Source: Longimycelium tulufanense
GTDB taxonomy: Bacteria > Actinomycetota > Actinomycetes > Mycobacteriales > Pseudonocardiaceae
Reading direction: 5' to 3'
Length of the DNA: 64,000 nt
NCBI RefSeq assembly: GCF_014645795.1
Contig: NZ_BMMK01000003.1
Span: 62,001 to 126,000, forward strand
Shown here: piece by piece, positions 9,322 to 18,179 of the stretch
Numbering within the stretch: the first letter of the stretch is position 1
Layout of the letters: the number at the start of each line of letters is the position of its first letter
Notes under the pieces: generated by a model
Database searches by the model: none
The model's input: only the letters and a program-made list of their open reading frames with translations
Told to the model about the DNA's origin: nothing
Position numbers and translations under genes: made by a program

Positions 9322-10755
9322 ATGCGGCAGACCGCCGACAACGGGACGCTGCTGGTCGTCCTCACCGGTGCCTTCATGGGCATCCTCGACTTCTTCATCG
9401 TCAACGTCACAATTCCCTCCATCGAGGGTGATCTCGGTGCCACCACCGGCCAAATCCAGCTCGTCGTCGCCGGCTACGCCCTCGCCTACGCGCTCGGCCT
9501 GGTCACCGGCGGGAGGCTGGGCGACCTGCAGGGCCACCGCCGCGTGTTCGTCATCGGACTGACCGCCTTCACCGTGACCTCGCTGGCCTGCGGTCTGGCC
9601 ACCTCAGCCTGGCTGCTGGTGGCCTTCCGCGTCCTGCAGGGCGCGTCCGCGGCCCTACTGACCCCCCAGGTCCTGTCCATCCTCAACATCAACTTCACCG
9701 GGCCGGCCCGCGCCCGCGCCTTCGCCGCCTACGGCGCCACCCTCGGTCTGGCCGCGGCGTGCGGCCAGCTCATAGGTGGGTTGTTGGTGGCCTGGAACCC
9801 TTGGGGGTGGGGCTGGCGCACCTGCTTCCTGATCAACCTGCCGATCGGCCTAGCCGCTCTGGTGGCCGTCCGGTTCCTGGTACCGAAGTCCCGGTCAAGC
9901 CTCGTCCGCCGGCTGGACCTACCCGGTGTCGCGCTGGCCACCCTGAGTCTGGGTGCCCTCATCGTCCCACTGGTACTGGGCCGGGAAACTCACTGGCCGA
10001 CATGGGCATGGATGTGCCTGGCGCTCTCGCTTCCCGCGCTCACCGTGTTTGTGCGTTACGAACAGGGCCTTGCCCGCCGCGGCGGCTCCCCGCTGATCGA
10101 GACCTCCCTCTTCACCGATCGCAACTTCGTTACCGGGCTGGTCATCGTGCTGGCCTTCTACGCCAGTCTCGCCTCGTTCTTCCTGGTCCTGTCTGTCTTC
10201 CTGCAAAACGGCGCGCACCTGACCGCCCTCGCCGCGGGCACCGCGTTCACCCCGCTCGGCGTGGGTTTCGTCGCCACCTCCAGCCTCAGCGCCCGCATCG
10301 GCGCCGCCCTCGGCCGCCAGGCCCTGACCCTGGGCGCCGCCATCATGGCCGTCAGCTACGCAGTCCTATGGTCAGCAACCACGGACCCCAACCAGCTCAA
10401 CTGGCTCCTGCTCGGTACGGGCCTGTTCCTCAACGGCCTCGGCGAGGGGGTCGTGATGACTCTCCTCATCTCCACCGTCCTCACCGGTGTCCGGCCCGAC
10501 CACGCCGGCAGCGGCTCCGGCATTCTCACCACCACCCAACAGTTCTCCAGCGCCCTAGGCGTCGCCCTCATCGGTCTCATCTTCTACGGCGTCCTCGGCC
10601 CATCCAACTACCCCGCCGACCATGCCAACGCCTTCCACGCCAGTCTCCTCTACACCACCGGTCTCCTCCTCCTAGTGACGCTTCTGGTCCAACTCCTCCC
10701 CACACGCCGCAGCGCCCACCACATGACCTCCACTCCCGAAAAGGCATCAACGTAG
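9322..10755 (+). CDS. MFS exporter, DHA2 type
   Basis: A membrane pump of 477 residues with 14 predicted helices. TM1 reads MGILDFFIVNVTIPSIEGDLG, matching the DHA2 L-D-x-x-I-V-N-V pattern, and motif A is GGRLGDLQGHRRVF. It starts at ATG 9322 behind GGGGGAGTGAGGC, only three bases after the acyltransferase stop, so it is translated as part of the same operon. The natural inference is export of, or self-protection from, the product made by the three upstream enzymes. The C-terminus is hydrophilic and ends in TTRRSAHHMT-like sequence. Confidence 0.88.
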   Translation: MRQTADNGTLLVVLTGAFMGILDFFIVNVTIPSIEGDLGATTGQIQLVVAGYALAYALGLVTGGRLGDLQGHRRVFVIGLTAFTVTSLACGLATSAWLLVAFRVLQGASAALLTPQVLSILNINFTGPARARAFAAYGATLGLAAACGQLIGGLLVAWNPWGWGWRTCFLINLPIGLAALVAVRFLVPKSRSSLVRRLDLPGVALATLSLGALIVPLVLGRETHWPTWAWMCLALSLPALTVFVRYEQGLARRGGSPLIETSLFTDRNFVTGLVIVLAFYASLASFFLVLSVFLQNGAHLTALAAGTAFTPLGVGFVATSSLSARIGAALGRQALTLGAAIMAVSYAVLWSATTDPNQLNWLLLGTGLFLNGLGEGVVMTLLISTVLTGVRPDHAGSGSGILTTTQQFSSALGVALIGLIFYGVLGPSNYPADHANAFHASLLYTTGLLLLVTLLVQLLPTRRSAHHMTSTPEKAST

Positions 10756-10867
10756 ACGAACCGACGGGCGGAGTCTCCTCGGTGGTGGGAGTGGTCTTCC
10801 CCGCAGACCGAGGGCTTGGTGCGGCGGGTTGAGTGCGGCGGTGGTGTGGTCGGGGGTCTGTCAAATC

Positions 10868-10921
10868 AACGGCTCTGTCTTACTTTCGGCTCTGTCTCAC
10901 CGAAAGTGAGACAGAGCCGTT
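10868..10921. repeat. 22-bp inverted repeat resembling two abutted ISL3-type ends
   Basis: Arms 10868-10889 and 10900-10921 are complementary with one mismatch and enclose a 10-base loop. Each side contains GGCTCTGTCT followed by an ACTTTCG-like run, and a third partial copy lies in the loop. The same sequence with small changes (GGCTCTGTCTCGCTTTCG) opens the ISL3-type transposase remnant at 48520. This suggests transposon termini rather than a simple terminator, although the hairpin could still stop transcription of the operon that ends at 10755. Confidence 0.5.
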
Positions 10922-10997
10922 CATCCAAGCGGCACAAGTTGAGGGGGTACATCGAGTGCGTTCGCTGTCCGGATGATTCCTTCCTGCTGCTACGGCA

Positions 10998-11165
10998 ATG
11001 GTCGCGACTGCCGCGGTGTTCGACGGCACCGCCTCGGGAGCCGACGGGACGACCAGCAGCGGGGCGATCGCGGACTTCGAGAAAAAGAAGATCAACCTTG
11101 CGCAGGGGTGGAGTGAGACGCAGGCGTGCGTGGTGTTCTCGCCGAATGATGTGCGCTGCTATGCG
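10998..11165 (+). pseudogene. truncated secreted protein fragment
   Basis: The plus-strand frame reads MVATAAVFDGTASGADG, an alanine-rich stretch like the end of a signal peptide, then IADFEKKKINLAQGWSETQA and CVVFSPNDVRCY. A TGA at about 10974-10976 interrupts the likely earlier start (RSLSG before it). Sense is lost at about 11165, where an unrelated minus-strand transporter remnant begins. I read it as the first half of a small secreted protein with a cysteine pair, cut off by rearrangement. Confidence 0.4.
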
Positions 11166-11600
11166 GATCCAGGTTCGCACCCAGCGCTGCGGTCCGCGCG
11201 CGTCCAATCAGGCCCGGGTATCGGTGGCTTTGCTGGTGAGCCAGCAACTCCTCATACACGGGCGCTTCCAACGTTCCCGAAGTCAGCGCGTGACACGCTC
11301 CCCACAGCAAGACCCCGATCACGAAGTTCGGGTACGACGGCGCGACCGACCACAGCACCACGTGCCGCACCGCAGCAACGCGCCAAGCGCGAGCAGTTGT
11401 CGCCGCGAGGCCATGTCGGCCCACGCGCCCGCCGGGACTTCCAGTACCAGCGCTGCGGCGGTCAACAGCAGGAACAACGAGGAGACAGCGCCGGCGCCCA
11501 GGCCGGTGTCGGCGAACAGTAACGTCGCTACCGGCACCAGCGGAATGAAGTCATTGAGCACGACGAAGGCGTACAGCCGGATGTGGAGCCCATTCGGCGG
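11165..11600 (-). pseudogene. MFS transporter remnant, frameshifted
   Basis: Minus-strand pieces of an MFS transporter N-terminus in two frames. The first has IRLYAFVVLNDFIPLVPVAT followed by hydrophobic helices and the motif A-like AGAWADMASRRQLLALG. After a frameshift near 11390 it continues with APSYPNFVIGVLLWGACHAL and a loop ending at GANLDPHS. No C-terminal half remains. It abuts the secreted-protein fragment on the left and an IS3 fragment on the right, so this locus was assembled from broken pieces. Confidence 0.65.
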
Positions 11601-11611
11601 ATGAGAATCCG

Positions 11612-11723
11612 ATGTCGTCACGTCGCCGCCAGCTTCCGCGATGGTCATCTCACCGGAGAGCACGCTCAACACAACCCGGATCTTGTCCTCCACCGGGAAC
11701 ACCGGGGGACGGCTCATCGTCAA
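11612..11723 (-). mobile_element. IS3-family OrfA remnant (HTH part)
   Basis: The first 37 codons from ATG 11723 read MTMSRPPVFPVEDKIRVVLS followed by VLSGEMTIAEA, the helix-turn-helix start of IS3-type OrfA transposase proteins. The sequence then runs directly into the transporter remnant. Neither OrfB nor terminal repeats are seen. The 240 bases to the right, up to 11967, hold nothing recognisable. Confidence 0.55.
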
Positions 11724-11967
11724 ACCTCCTGCTCAGGACCCTACATAACCCCTGAGCCACAAAGTCTGACGCGGGAGACAAACTCAATCAGCGCCAGAGC
11801 CGAAAACTTGACGGTCCCGGACAATGCTGCCTTCTTGTCCAGGCGATGATGGAGGTCTGCTGCTGCTGAAGCCGCCAGGCGCCTACACCGTGCAGGGCGA
11901 CAGTCAGCTTCTGCTTGACGCCTTAACGAAGGAGAGGCAGAACCATCCGGTGCCCGCGGCCCCAGCG

Positions 11968-12783
11968 TTACGACCCGACCTTGTGGGGGTGGTGGCGGTA
12001 GGCCGTTTCCACCAGAGGCAGGTAGCCCTTGAGTTGACCGACGCGGTTGGGGTGGTAGGACTCCTGGATGGGCACGGCGAGTGAGTGAATGTAGGGGTTG
12101 GTGGAGCAGACCCCATGCCCGGCGAAGGCGTCTCGCGCGTCCGTGTAGTGGAACCCGGCGGCCTCAGCGCGGTGCTTGATGGTGTCGTTGAGCAGATCCG
12201 CCGCGTCATTCAGTGCGGCTCGGGTGTCGGCGCGGAGGAGTTCCTCGCAGTCGGAGAGCTCGAAGAGCCGGGGATAACCGAGTACGACGACCCTGGCTGC
12301 GGGGGCACGTTCCGCGATCTCCTGATAGGTCACGTCGAGCCGGTCCGGCAGCGTGGTGCGGGCGAACTTCTTCGCCCTGTCAATGGCGGTTTGGCACATC
12401 TGCTCGTGGCCCAGGATGCAGTTGACGAGCACACCGGGGAATCCGGCGTCATTGCCCCCGATCGTGATCGTGACGAAGGTGGTGCTCGTGCTCAGCGCGT
12501 CCATCTGCGTGGAGCGCACGGTCGCCGTGCTGGCACGTTCGCAGGCGACGAACGTGAACGAATCGACCCTGTGACGTTGCCGCCAGAGTTCGGGGTAGGC
12601 CATCTTGCTGCGTCTGCAGTCGCCGCTGGCGGGATCGTACTCACCCGCGCCCGTCCCGGCCGAGTACGAGTCACCCAAGGCCACGTAGTGGATCGGAGCC
12701 CGTGCCGCGGCAGTGCCGCTGGTCAGCGAAATACCCAGGAGGATGAAGACGAGGGCGCCCAGCACGGTGGTGCGACGACGCAT
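11968..12783 (-). CDS. secreted SGNH/GDSL-type lipase or esterase
   Basis: A protein of 271 residues starting at ATG 12783. It begins MRRRTTVLGALVFILLGISL and then has TSGTAAARA, a signal peptide with an A-x-A cleavage site near residue 30. The mature part opens with YVALGDSYSAGTG (block I serine), then ITIGGNDAGF (block III asparagine) and, near the end, ESYHPNRVGQ (block V histidine). This matches the Streptomyces-type SGNH esterase, and six cysteines probably form disulphides. It hydrolyses lipid or polysaccharide esters outside the cell. It stands alone between remnants. Confidence 0.88.
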   Translation of the reverse strand: MRRRTTVLGALVFILLGISLTSGTAAARAPIHYVALGDSYSAGTGAGEYDPASGDCRRSKMAYPELWRQRHRVDSFTFVACERASTATVRSTQMDALSTSTTFVTITIGGNDAGFPGVLVNCILGHEQMCQTAIDRAKKFARTTLPDRLDVTYQEIAERAPAARVVVLGYPRLFELSDCEELLRADTRAALNDAADLLNDTIKHRAEAAGFHYTDARDAFAGHGVCSTNPYIHSLAVPIQESYHPNRVGQLKGYLPLVETAYRHHPHKVGS

Positions 12784-12869
12784 GGTAACTCCCGTTCGGC
12801 CGACTGTGATGATGATCAGGCATACCACGGTGAACGAACTATGGGGAGGGATCGGCAGGAATTTGTGGA

Positions 12870-13078
12870 TCACCAGCTTTGCGGGGCGACTGTGCCGCGG
12901 TCGCCGCTGTCGTCGGGCCGCGCGGCCGTCGCGGGTGAAGATGGCGGCGCCGTCGCCCCACGGCGAGGAGTTGATCAGGCTGATCGCTTCCTCGTAGGTC
13001 CAGGCACGGGCCACACACAGCACCGGGCCGACCTCGCCGGCATGGGACTCCCCGAAATGAGGTGCTTCGAGACGGATG
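12870..13078 (-). pseudogene. aldehyde dehydrogenase (methylmalonate-semialdehyde type) fragment
   Basis: On the minus strand the piece GEVGPVLCVARAWTYEEAIS then LINSSPWGDGAAIFTRDGRA matches the region of CoA-acylating methylmalonate-semialdehyde dehydrogenases just before the C-terminal domain. Both ends are lost. Such genes often sit in inositol or valine catabolic clusters, which fits the LacI regulator next door, but nothing else of a pathway remains. Confidence 0.6.
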
Positions 13079-13086
13079 CCGCATCC

Positions 13087-14106
13087 TCACGACGGCAGGT
13101 TGTGGGGTGTGATCACCTGGATCTGGGAAGGGGCGGGTGGTGGGGTTGTGGGCAGTGCGCGGTGGGTCTGCATCACCACTTGGCAGGCGTGGCGCATGTC
13201 GGTGTGGAGGTCGTGATGCAGGACCGCGGAAATCCGGCCTTGGCGGAGCAACTGGATGTTGTCGACGTCGAGGTCGTGGGCGATGTACACCGCGCATTCC
13301 CGGCCGGCTGCGGCGAATGCGTCCAGTGTTGCGACGTTCCCGCCGCCGATGGAGTAGACAGCGTTGATGGTCAGGTCGTTGGACAGGCAGTCGTCGACGC
13401 GGTCACGAAGGGTTGCGTCAAGCCCGTCGGTGTCGCTGATTTCCACCACTGATCGGGAGAGCCGCCATGAGCGCATCGCGGCACGGAAGCCCATCTCCCG
13501 TTCCTCCTCGCCGCGGAAGAAGCCGCGGCTTACCGTGACTAGCACGCTCCCCGGCCGATCACCGAGCCACTGCTGGATGAGATAGGCGGCGGTGGCCCCG
13601 GCCGCTCGGTTGTCGATGCCGACATAGGCCGCCCGGCGACTTGTGGGCAGGTCGGTCACCAGGGCCACCACCGGGATTCCCGTCGTGGTCAGCCGATCGA
13701 CAGCGGCCACCATCTCGGGGACGTCGGGGGCCTTGAGCAGTACACCCTGGGATCCTCGACGAGCGATCGTGTCCAGGGTGTCGAGCAGGTCGTCGACCGG
13801 CCAGGACTCACGCAGGTGGAACCGGACCCGGATGACCACGGGCCGCAGCAGCGGTAGCTCTGCCTCCAAGGCGCCGCGGACCGCGTCGGAGAACCGCTGC
13901 GGGGCGTGCATCACGACGTCGATGAGGAAGGTGCGGCCAGTCAGCCGGAGTTGGGTCTCCTGGCGTTCCAGATCGGTGAGGGCCTGTTCGACGGCCCGGA
14001 CGGCGCGGGCGCTCACGCCGGGGCGCCGGTGCAGGACCCGGTCGACGGTTGCCTCGCTCAGCCCGGCCTGGCTGGCGATGTCCCGGATTCGGAAGCGCCC
14101 GGTCAT
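13087..14106 (-). CDS. LacI-family transcriptional regulator
   Basis: A protein of 339 residues. Residues 5-50 hold the helix-turn-helix FRIRDIASQAGLSEATVDRV with the hinge-like GVSARAVRAVEQAL after it. The rest is a periplasmic-binding-protein-like sensor (DLPTSRRAAYVGIDNRAAG, SIGGGNVATLDAFAAAG). These proteins repress sugar or polyol genes and release on ligand binding. It is divergent from a PhyH-family oxygenase starting at 14219, 112 bases away, and probably controls it. The effector is unknown. Confidence 0.85.
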   Translation of the reverse strand: MTGRFRIRDIASQAGLSEATVDRVLHRRPGVSARAVRAVEQALTDLERQETQLRLTGRTFLIDVVMHAPQRFSDAVRGALEAELPLLRPVVIRVRFHLRESWPVDDLLDTLDTIARRGSQGVLLKAPDVPEMVAAVDRLTTTGIPVVALVTDLPTSRRAAYVGIDNRAAGATAAYLIQQWLGDRPGSVLVTVSRGFFRGEEEREMGFRAAMRSWRLSRSVVEISDTDGLDATLRDRVDDCLSNDLTINAVYSIGGGNVATLDAFAAAGRECAVYIAHDLDVDNIQLLRQGRISAVLHHDLHTDMRHACQVVMQTHRALPTTPPPAPSQIQVITPHNLPS

Positions 14107-14218
14107 CCCGTCCCCGTGAGGTCTTCTTGAGGGATTTATGGGGTGGAGTGAGGTGTTCGAGCCTGCGAGCATAAGGCCACTCCCGCCCGATGGGAACCGC
14201 AGTGCGAAAGGACCTGCC

Positions 14219-15391
14219 GTGACCGTCTTGCCGACCTCGACCCGGGTGTGGCTGTCCGAGGACGACTGCCGCCTGGAGGACCTGCTCGCGATCATTGGCG
14301 CGACCACCAACATGGACGACTATCCGCACGCCCGTGCGGTGGAGCAGGGGGTGCTCGTCTACGACAGCGCGATGCTGCCCCGTAGCTCCGATCGAACTCG
14401 CCGGGAGATACAGGCCGAGTGGGTGCGCGCGTTGACCGATGGTCCCGGAGTCATCGTCTGCCACGGAGCCTTCGACGATCACGATGTGGTCGACCGCGCC
14501 ACCGACGCGTTCGCGGCGATGATCGCCGATCAACGCACCGGAGGTGGCACCTCCGGTGACCACTTCGCCAGGCCGGGCGCCAACGACCGGGTGTGGAATG
14601 CGCTGGAGAAGCTCGCGCTCCACGATCCCGCCACCTTCGTCGACTATTACGCCAACGACGTACTCGCTCTGGTGTGCGCCGCCTGGCTCGGCCCCGGGTA
14701 CCAGGTGACCTCACAGATCAACGTCGTCAACCCCGGTGGTCAGGGCCAGACGGTGCACCGTGACTACCACCTCGGGTTCCAGAGCAACGACGTCGCCGCG
14801 CAGTATCCGGCGCACACGCACGTCCTGTCCCCGGTGCTCACGTTACAAGGGGCGGTGGCCCACTGTGACATGCCGATCGAGTCCGGCCCCACGCTGTACC
14901 TGCCGCATTCCCAGAAGTACGAGCTGGGGTACCTCGCCTGGCGGCGGCCGGAGTTCCGCGAGTACTTCCAGACCCATCATGTCCAGCTTCCGCTGGCCAA
15001 GGGCGACGCGGTGTTCTTCAACCCGGCCCTCTATCACGCTGCGGGCAGCAATCATTCCCAGGACATCCGGCGCATGGCCAACCTGCTGCAGGTCTCCTCG
15101 GCCTTCGGACGCGCGATGGAGAGCGTCGACCGCACCCGGATGTGCCGGGCGTTGTATCCGGTCCTGCTCGAACGCAGGATCGCGGGGTGGGTCGAACCAT
15201 TGCTGGACAACGCGGTGGCCGCCGCGGCCGAGGGCTATTCCTTCCCCACCAATCTCGGCCACGACCAGCCTCTGGGCGGGTTGGCCTCACAAACCCAGGC
15301 CGACCTGGTTCGGCAAGCGCTCCGGGAGGGATGGGATCCCAGCCGGTTCGAGGCCGGGTTGGACGCGCACGCCCAACGGCGACTTGCCTGA
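14219..15391 (+). CDS. phytanoyl-CoA dioxygenase (PhyH) family oxygenase
   Basis: A non-haem iron oxygenase of about 390 residues. The facial triad is visible as TVHRDYHLGF (H-x-D) and, later, LYHAAGSNHSQDIRRMANLL, which supplies the distal histidine and the arginine for 2-oxoglutarate. GTG 14219 is chosen because AAAGGA lies six bases upstream; the frame is open further to 14138. It is divergent from the LacI-type regulator and may act on a polyol, a sugar-derived acid or a lipid; the substrate cannot be read from sequence. Confidence 0.82.
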   Translation: MTVLPTSTRVWLSEDDCRLEDLLAIIGATTNMDDYPHARAVEQGVLVYDSAMLPRSSDRTRREIQAEWVRALTDGPGVIVCHGAFDDHDVVDRATDAFAAMIADQRTGGGTSGDHFARPGANDRVWNALEKLALHDPATFVDYYANDVLALVCAAWLGPGYQVTSQINVVNPGGQGQTVHRDYHLGFQSNDVAAQYPAHTHVLSPVLTLQGAVAHCDMPIESGPTLYLPHSQKYELGYLAWRRPEFREYFQTHHVQLPLAKGDAVFFNPALYHAAGSNHSQDIRRMANLLQVSSAFGRAMESVDRTRMCRALYPVLLERRIAGWVEPLLDNAVAAAAEGYSFPTNLGHDQPLGGLASQTQADLVRQALREGWDPSRFEAGLDAHAQRRLA

Positions 15392-15509
15392 CGACAGGGA
15401 GAAAGCATGCGTACCTGTCGGTAGGAGGTGCCAGTGAACCGTGACGTGCGTCCCAAGCAGGCGGTGCCCGGACTGCCCCGTCCAAAGGTATCCCCTACCG
15501 GCGGGTGAA

Positions 15510-15754
15510 CACCCACACGGGGAAGAACTTCTGACGCGTCGGTGCCCCTCGCAGCGATCTCAGCCACGTCCAGAATGGACGTGAGGCCGTCGCCACCAAC
15601 AGCAGCTTGTCGTGGGTGTAGGTCCCGTCGTGCGCCACCACGACCAAGGACGTGCCCGTGCGCGAGAAACAGCGCGGTTTAAGAGGTTCCGATGACACCC
15701 GCACCGATCACAGCGACCTGACTGATTGTTCGGCCCCGGTGTTGCTGTGGTGAC
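15510..15754 (-). pseudogene. 3-hydroxyacyl-CoA dehydrogenase-like N-terminal fragment
   Basis: ATG 15754 follows GAGAGGGA and opens a frame with VAVIGAGVIGTS, the NAD-binding G-x-G-x-x-G of 3-hydroxyacyl-CoA and L-gulonate dehydrogenases. It then hits TAA exactly where the family has Trp or Ala, and goes on with TALFLAHGH. Downstream sense slips between frames and stops near 15510. It is a dead remnant. Confidence 0.6.
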
Positions 15755-15792
15755 ATAAGGTTGTTCCCTCTCTCGTGGAGATGGTCGGTTTA

Positions 15793-15893
15793 TCCGAGGC
15801 GGGGTAGGTATATTTGGTTGACGATCTGGTACTTGCCCGATTCGGTCACCTTCATCACGACGTAGCGGTGCTTGTCGGCAATGAACCACTACC
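15793..15893 (-). pseudogene. C-terminal fragment of a small protein
   Basis: A minus-strand stretch, ADKHRYVVMKVTESGKYQIV then NQIYLPRLG, ends at a stop codon near 15793. It resembles the last strand of a SnoaL/NTF2-like small protein. No start remains, and the region on its right (to 16010) holds nothing recognisable. Confidence 0.35.
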
Positions 15894-16010
15894 CTGTCAT
15901 GCGGTTGGGAACATTCAGCGGCCACTAGACCGTTTCTGTGAAATCTCGCCCGCAGACCCCGCCACCATCCCGTGGCGGGGTCCGGGCGGGGAGCCGTCGG
16001 TGCGGCATCA

Positions 16011-16586
16011 CTACTTCTTGCGGTTGCCGAGGATGGCTTCGGCCAGACGGACGCCGGCGTCGTAGACCTCGGTGCCCTCCGCAACGTCGAGTTCGAGGTC
16101 GAACACCGTACAGATCCGTGCGGTCATCCAGTAGTAGCCGACCAATCCCACGATCTCGACGAGCTGACGATCGTCCACGTGACGGCGGGCGGCCTCAAAG
16201 ATCGAGTCGGGAACCGTTGGCCCGTCGACGACCGCGACGGCGAAGGCCAGCACGGCCTGGTCTGTCTCGTCGAAACACGGCGCGGTCAGCTCGCCGCGAT
16301 CCAACGCCGCGATCTGCTCGTCGGTGGCGCCTGCCGCCTTGGCCGTCGCCACGTGTTGCACCCACTCGTACTCGCAACTCGCCCGTCGGGCGGTGGCGAG
16401 CGTGACCAGTTCCCGACGTAGACGTGAGAGCCGCAGGCCCGCGAACTGCGCGGCCCCCAACTCGATGACCGGCCGAATCGTGGCCTCCGAATACGCCCAC
16501 ATGGTGAACAAGTTGAGCCTCAGCCCCTTCGAGGCGAGGTTCTCAAGATCCGGGGGCAGTGTCTCCGGATACGGGATGCGCGCCAT
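16011..16586 (-). CDS. carboxymuconolactone decarboxylase (CMD) family protein
   Basis: A protein of 191 residues starting at ATG 16586 behind AAGGAG. It has the CMD/AhpD helical core, with LRRELVTLATARRASCEYEW followed by VQHVATAKAAGATDEQI, the E-x11-C-x-x-x-H-like region of this fold. True AhpD proteins have CxxC; here only one cysteine of the pair is present, so peroxide reduction is unlikely. It follows an amidohydrolase by 52 bases and probably serves the same aromatic or lactone catabolic route. Confidence 0.8.
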   Translation of the reverse strand: MARIPYPETLPPDLENLASKGLRLNLFTMWAYSEATIRPVIELGAAQFAGLRLSRLRRELVTLATARRASCEYEWVQHVATAKAAGATDEQIAALDRGELTAPCFDETDQAVLAFAVAVVDGPTVPDSIFEAARRHVDDRQLVEIVGLVGYYWMTARICTVFDLELDVAEGTEVYDAGVRLAEAILGNRKK

Positions 16587-16638
16587 GTCATACTCCTTCC
16601 ACTGGGACATAATCTCGTTTGATCGATTTCGAAGTGCG

Positions 16639-17742
16639 CTAGTCGACGGGTCCGTATACGCGTAGGGCGTTGTTTCGGAAGACCTTGCGCAGGACGTCAT
16701 CGCCCCGGGGTCCGAGAACGTCGACCAGCATGCCCGCAAGCGTGGGCACTGTCGCGTTCGGTTTGTCCATGGGGTAGTTCGATCCGAACATCAGACGGTC
16801 GGCTCCGAAAGCGTCCGTCACATGGTCGATCAGGGGACGCCAGAGTTCCTGGAGGATTTTGGGACCACCGATGTTGCCTTCCGATTCGTGGCCGTAGCCG
16901 AGTTGCGGAAACGCGAAACCCGAACACTTCACGACCACGTTCGGATGCTCGGCCAGCGCCCAGATGTGGTCCCGCCACTCACTGGCGATGCCGGCTCGCT
17001 GGGCCACGGTCCATCCCGTCCGTGATCCCATGGGCCCGAAGAGTCCGATCGGGGTTCCGCAGTGGGTCAGCACGATGGTTGCCTCCGGATACTCGCCAGC
17101 TAGCCGCGCGACGTCGCCGAGCTGGTTCGAGTAGACGGTGGCCTCGAAGGACAGGCCGCGTTCCACCAGCGCGGAAAACCCTGCGAGAAAATCCCGACTC
17201 GTCAGCAGTCCAGGTGCGTTGAACCAGCTCTTGACCTTCCGGTCGGGGTGCCACGCCGCGTTCAGGCGCACGGACCTGACCTTGGGGGTTACCGCGAGGT
17301 GGGCGTCGAGCAGAGTTCCGCATTCCGGTTTCCTCGGGTCCGCCTGTGCCACGATGGCGGCCAGGTTCGGTAGGCCGTTCCTGCCGAACGGGAGGGAGGT
17401 CAGCCACCTCGTCTCGTCGGCCGCCGCCAGTGGACCCTTGCCCTGCCATCCCGCCTCGACGTGCACGATGGAGGTGACCGGCGCACCCGCTGCCGCAGCG
17501 ACGCCCTCGGCGTCAGCGGCGTACTGTTCGGTGAGGTACGGTTGCGCAACATGTTTTGGAGTGAGAATGAGCTCCCTGTCGCGTTGCGTCGCCAGCGTGC
17601 TGAAAAGTTTTTCGACAAGATGGGGTGCCATTTGGTAGGGCCTCGCGAGAACGCTGGCTTCTCGCGGGGTCCGTAGTGGATCCCATTGATGGACGTGGGT
17701 ATCGACCACACCATCGACAATACCCTTGAGACTGTGTACCAT
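16639..17742 (-). CDS. TIM-barrel amidohydrolase (amidohydrolase-2 / PDC hydrolase type)
   Basis: A metal-dependent hydrolase of 367 residues. Residues 12-22 hold VVDTHVHQWDP, the first metal-binding H-x-H. VLTHCGTPIG has a further histidine and FGSNYPMDKPN the C-terminal aspartate or serine region of the amidohydrolase-2 family, which includes ACMSD and 2-pyrone-4,6-dicarboxylate hydrolase. ATG 17742 has GGGAGG seven bases upstream. It lies downstream of an FAD aromatic hydroxylase and upstream of the CMD protein, so hydrolysis or decarboxylation of a ring-derived acid is a fair guess. Confidence 0.82.
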   Translation of the reverse strand: MVHSLKGIVDGVVDTHVHQWDPLRTPREASVLARPYQMAPHLVEKLFSTLATQRDRELILTPKHVAQPYLTEQYAADAEGVAAAAGAPVTSIVHVEAGWQGKGPLAAADETRWLTSLPFGRNGLPNLAAIVAQADPRKPECGTLLDAHLAVTPKVRSVRLNAAWHPDRKVKSWFNAPGLLTSRDFLAGFSALVERGLSFEATVYSNQLGDVARLAGEYPEATIVLTHCGTPIGLFGPMGSRTGWTVAQRAGIASEWRDHIWALAEHPNVVVKCSGFAFPQLGYGHESEGNIGGPKILQELWRPLIDHVTDAFGADRLMFGSNYPMDKPNATVPTLAGMLVDVLGPRGDDVLRKVFRNNALRVYGPVD

Positions 17743-17768
17743 TTCGCCTCCCGAAAACCGACCGGATA

Positions 17769-18179
17769 TCAGCGGGGCGTTGTCGTTGTTCCGAAGGTTG
17801 TGCGTGAGAACCTGACCCCGTACTGGCCCCCGAGTGCGAGCGGATCCGCTTCTGGAACGAATGTGCGACCACACCTTTTCGGGTGACGCAGATCGCGAAC
17901 GCGGATCCACAACCGGGTGGTTTCCGGCGCAGGGGTGGAGGTGATTGTCCGGACGATGTTCCTGTCGTGGTGTGCGGCGCTCCGTGCTGCGGCGATCATG
18001 TCGTCGACGACATCGATCCTGGCCCTGTCTGGCACCGTCCGCGGCCGGTCGCCAAGTCGGGCTGGCCTTCCAGTATCGCCTCGGATCGCCCCGTGAGCAT
18101 CTGCTGAGGGCACCCTGTCGGGTGAGGCGTCCCCTGAATCTTGGGCGATGCTGAAGGCGTTGGTCTCACCGATGGCCAT
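17769..18179 (-). CDS. hypothetical ORF filling the operon gap
   Basis: A 136-codon minus-strand frame starts at ATG 18179, with AAGGAA nine bases upstream. It overlaps the end of the FAD hydroxylase gene by 14 bases and stops 26 bases before the amidohydrolase start. That spacing is what an operon gene would have. The protein itself (start MAIGETNAFSIAQDSGD, then arginine- and threonine-rich) has no recognisable domain and could be a degenerated gene. It is kept because the gap of about 420 bases is otherwise unexplained. Confidence 0.35.
   Translation of the reverse strand: MAIGETNAFSIAQDSGDASPDRVPSADAHGAIRGDTGRPARLGDRPRTVPDRARIDVVDDMIAAARSAAHHDRNIVRTITSTPAPETTRLWIRVRDLRHPKRCGRTFVPEADPLALGGQYGVRFSRTTFGTTTTPR

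Noticed and set aside
8074-9537. A 487-codon minus-strand open frame
   Set aside because: It is antisense to the MetX-like gene, whose family motifs are clear on the plus strand.
12085-13452. A 455-codon plus-strand open frame
   Set aside because: It covers the SGNH hydrolase, an aldehyde dehydrogenase remnant and part of the LacI gene on the other strand, so it is a shadow.
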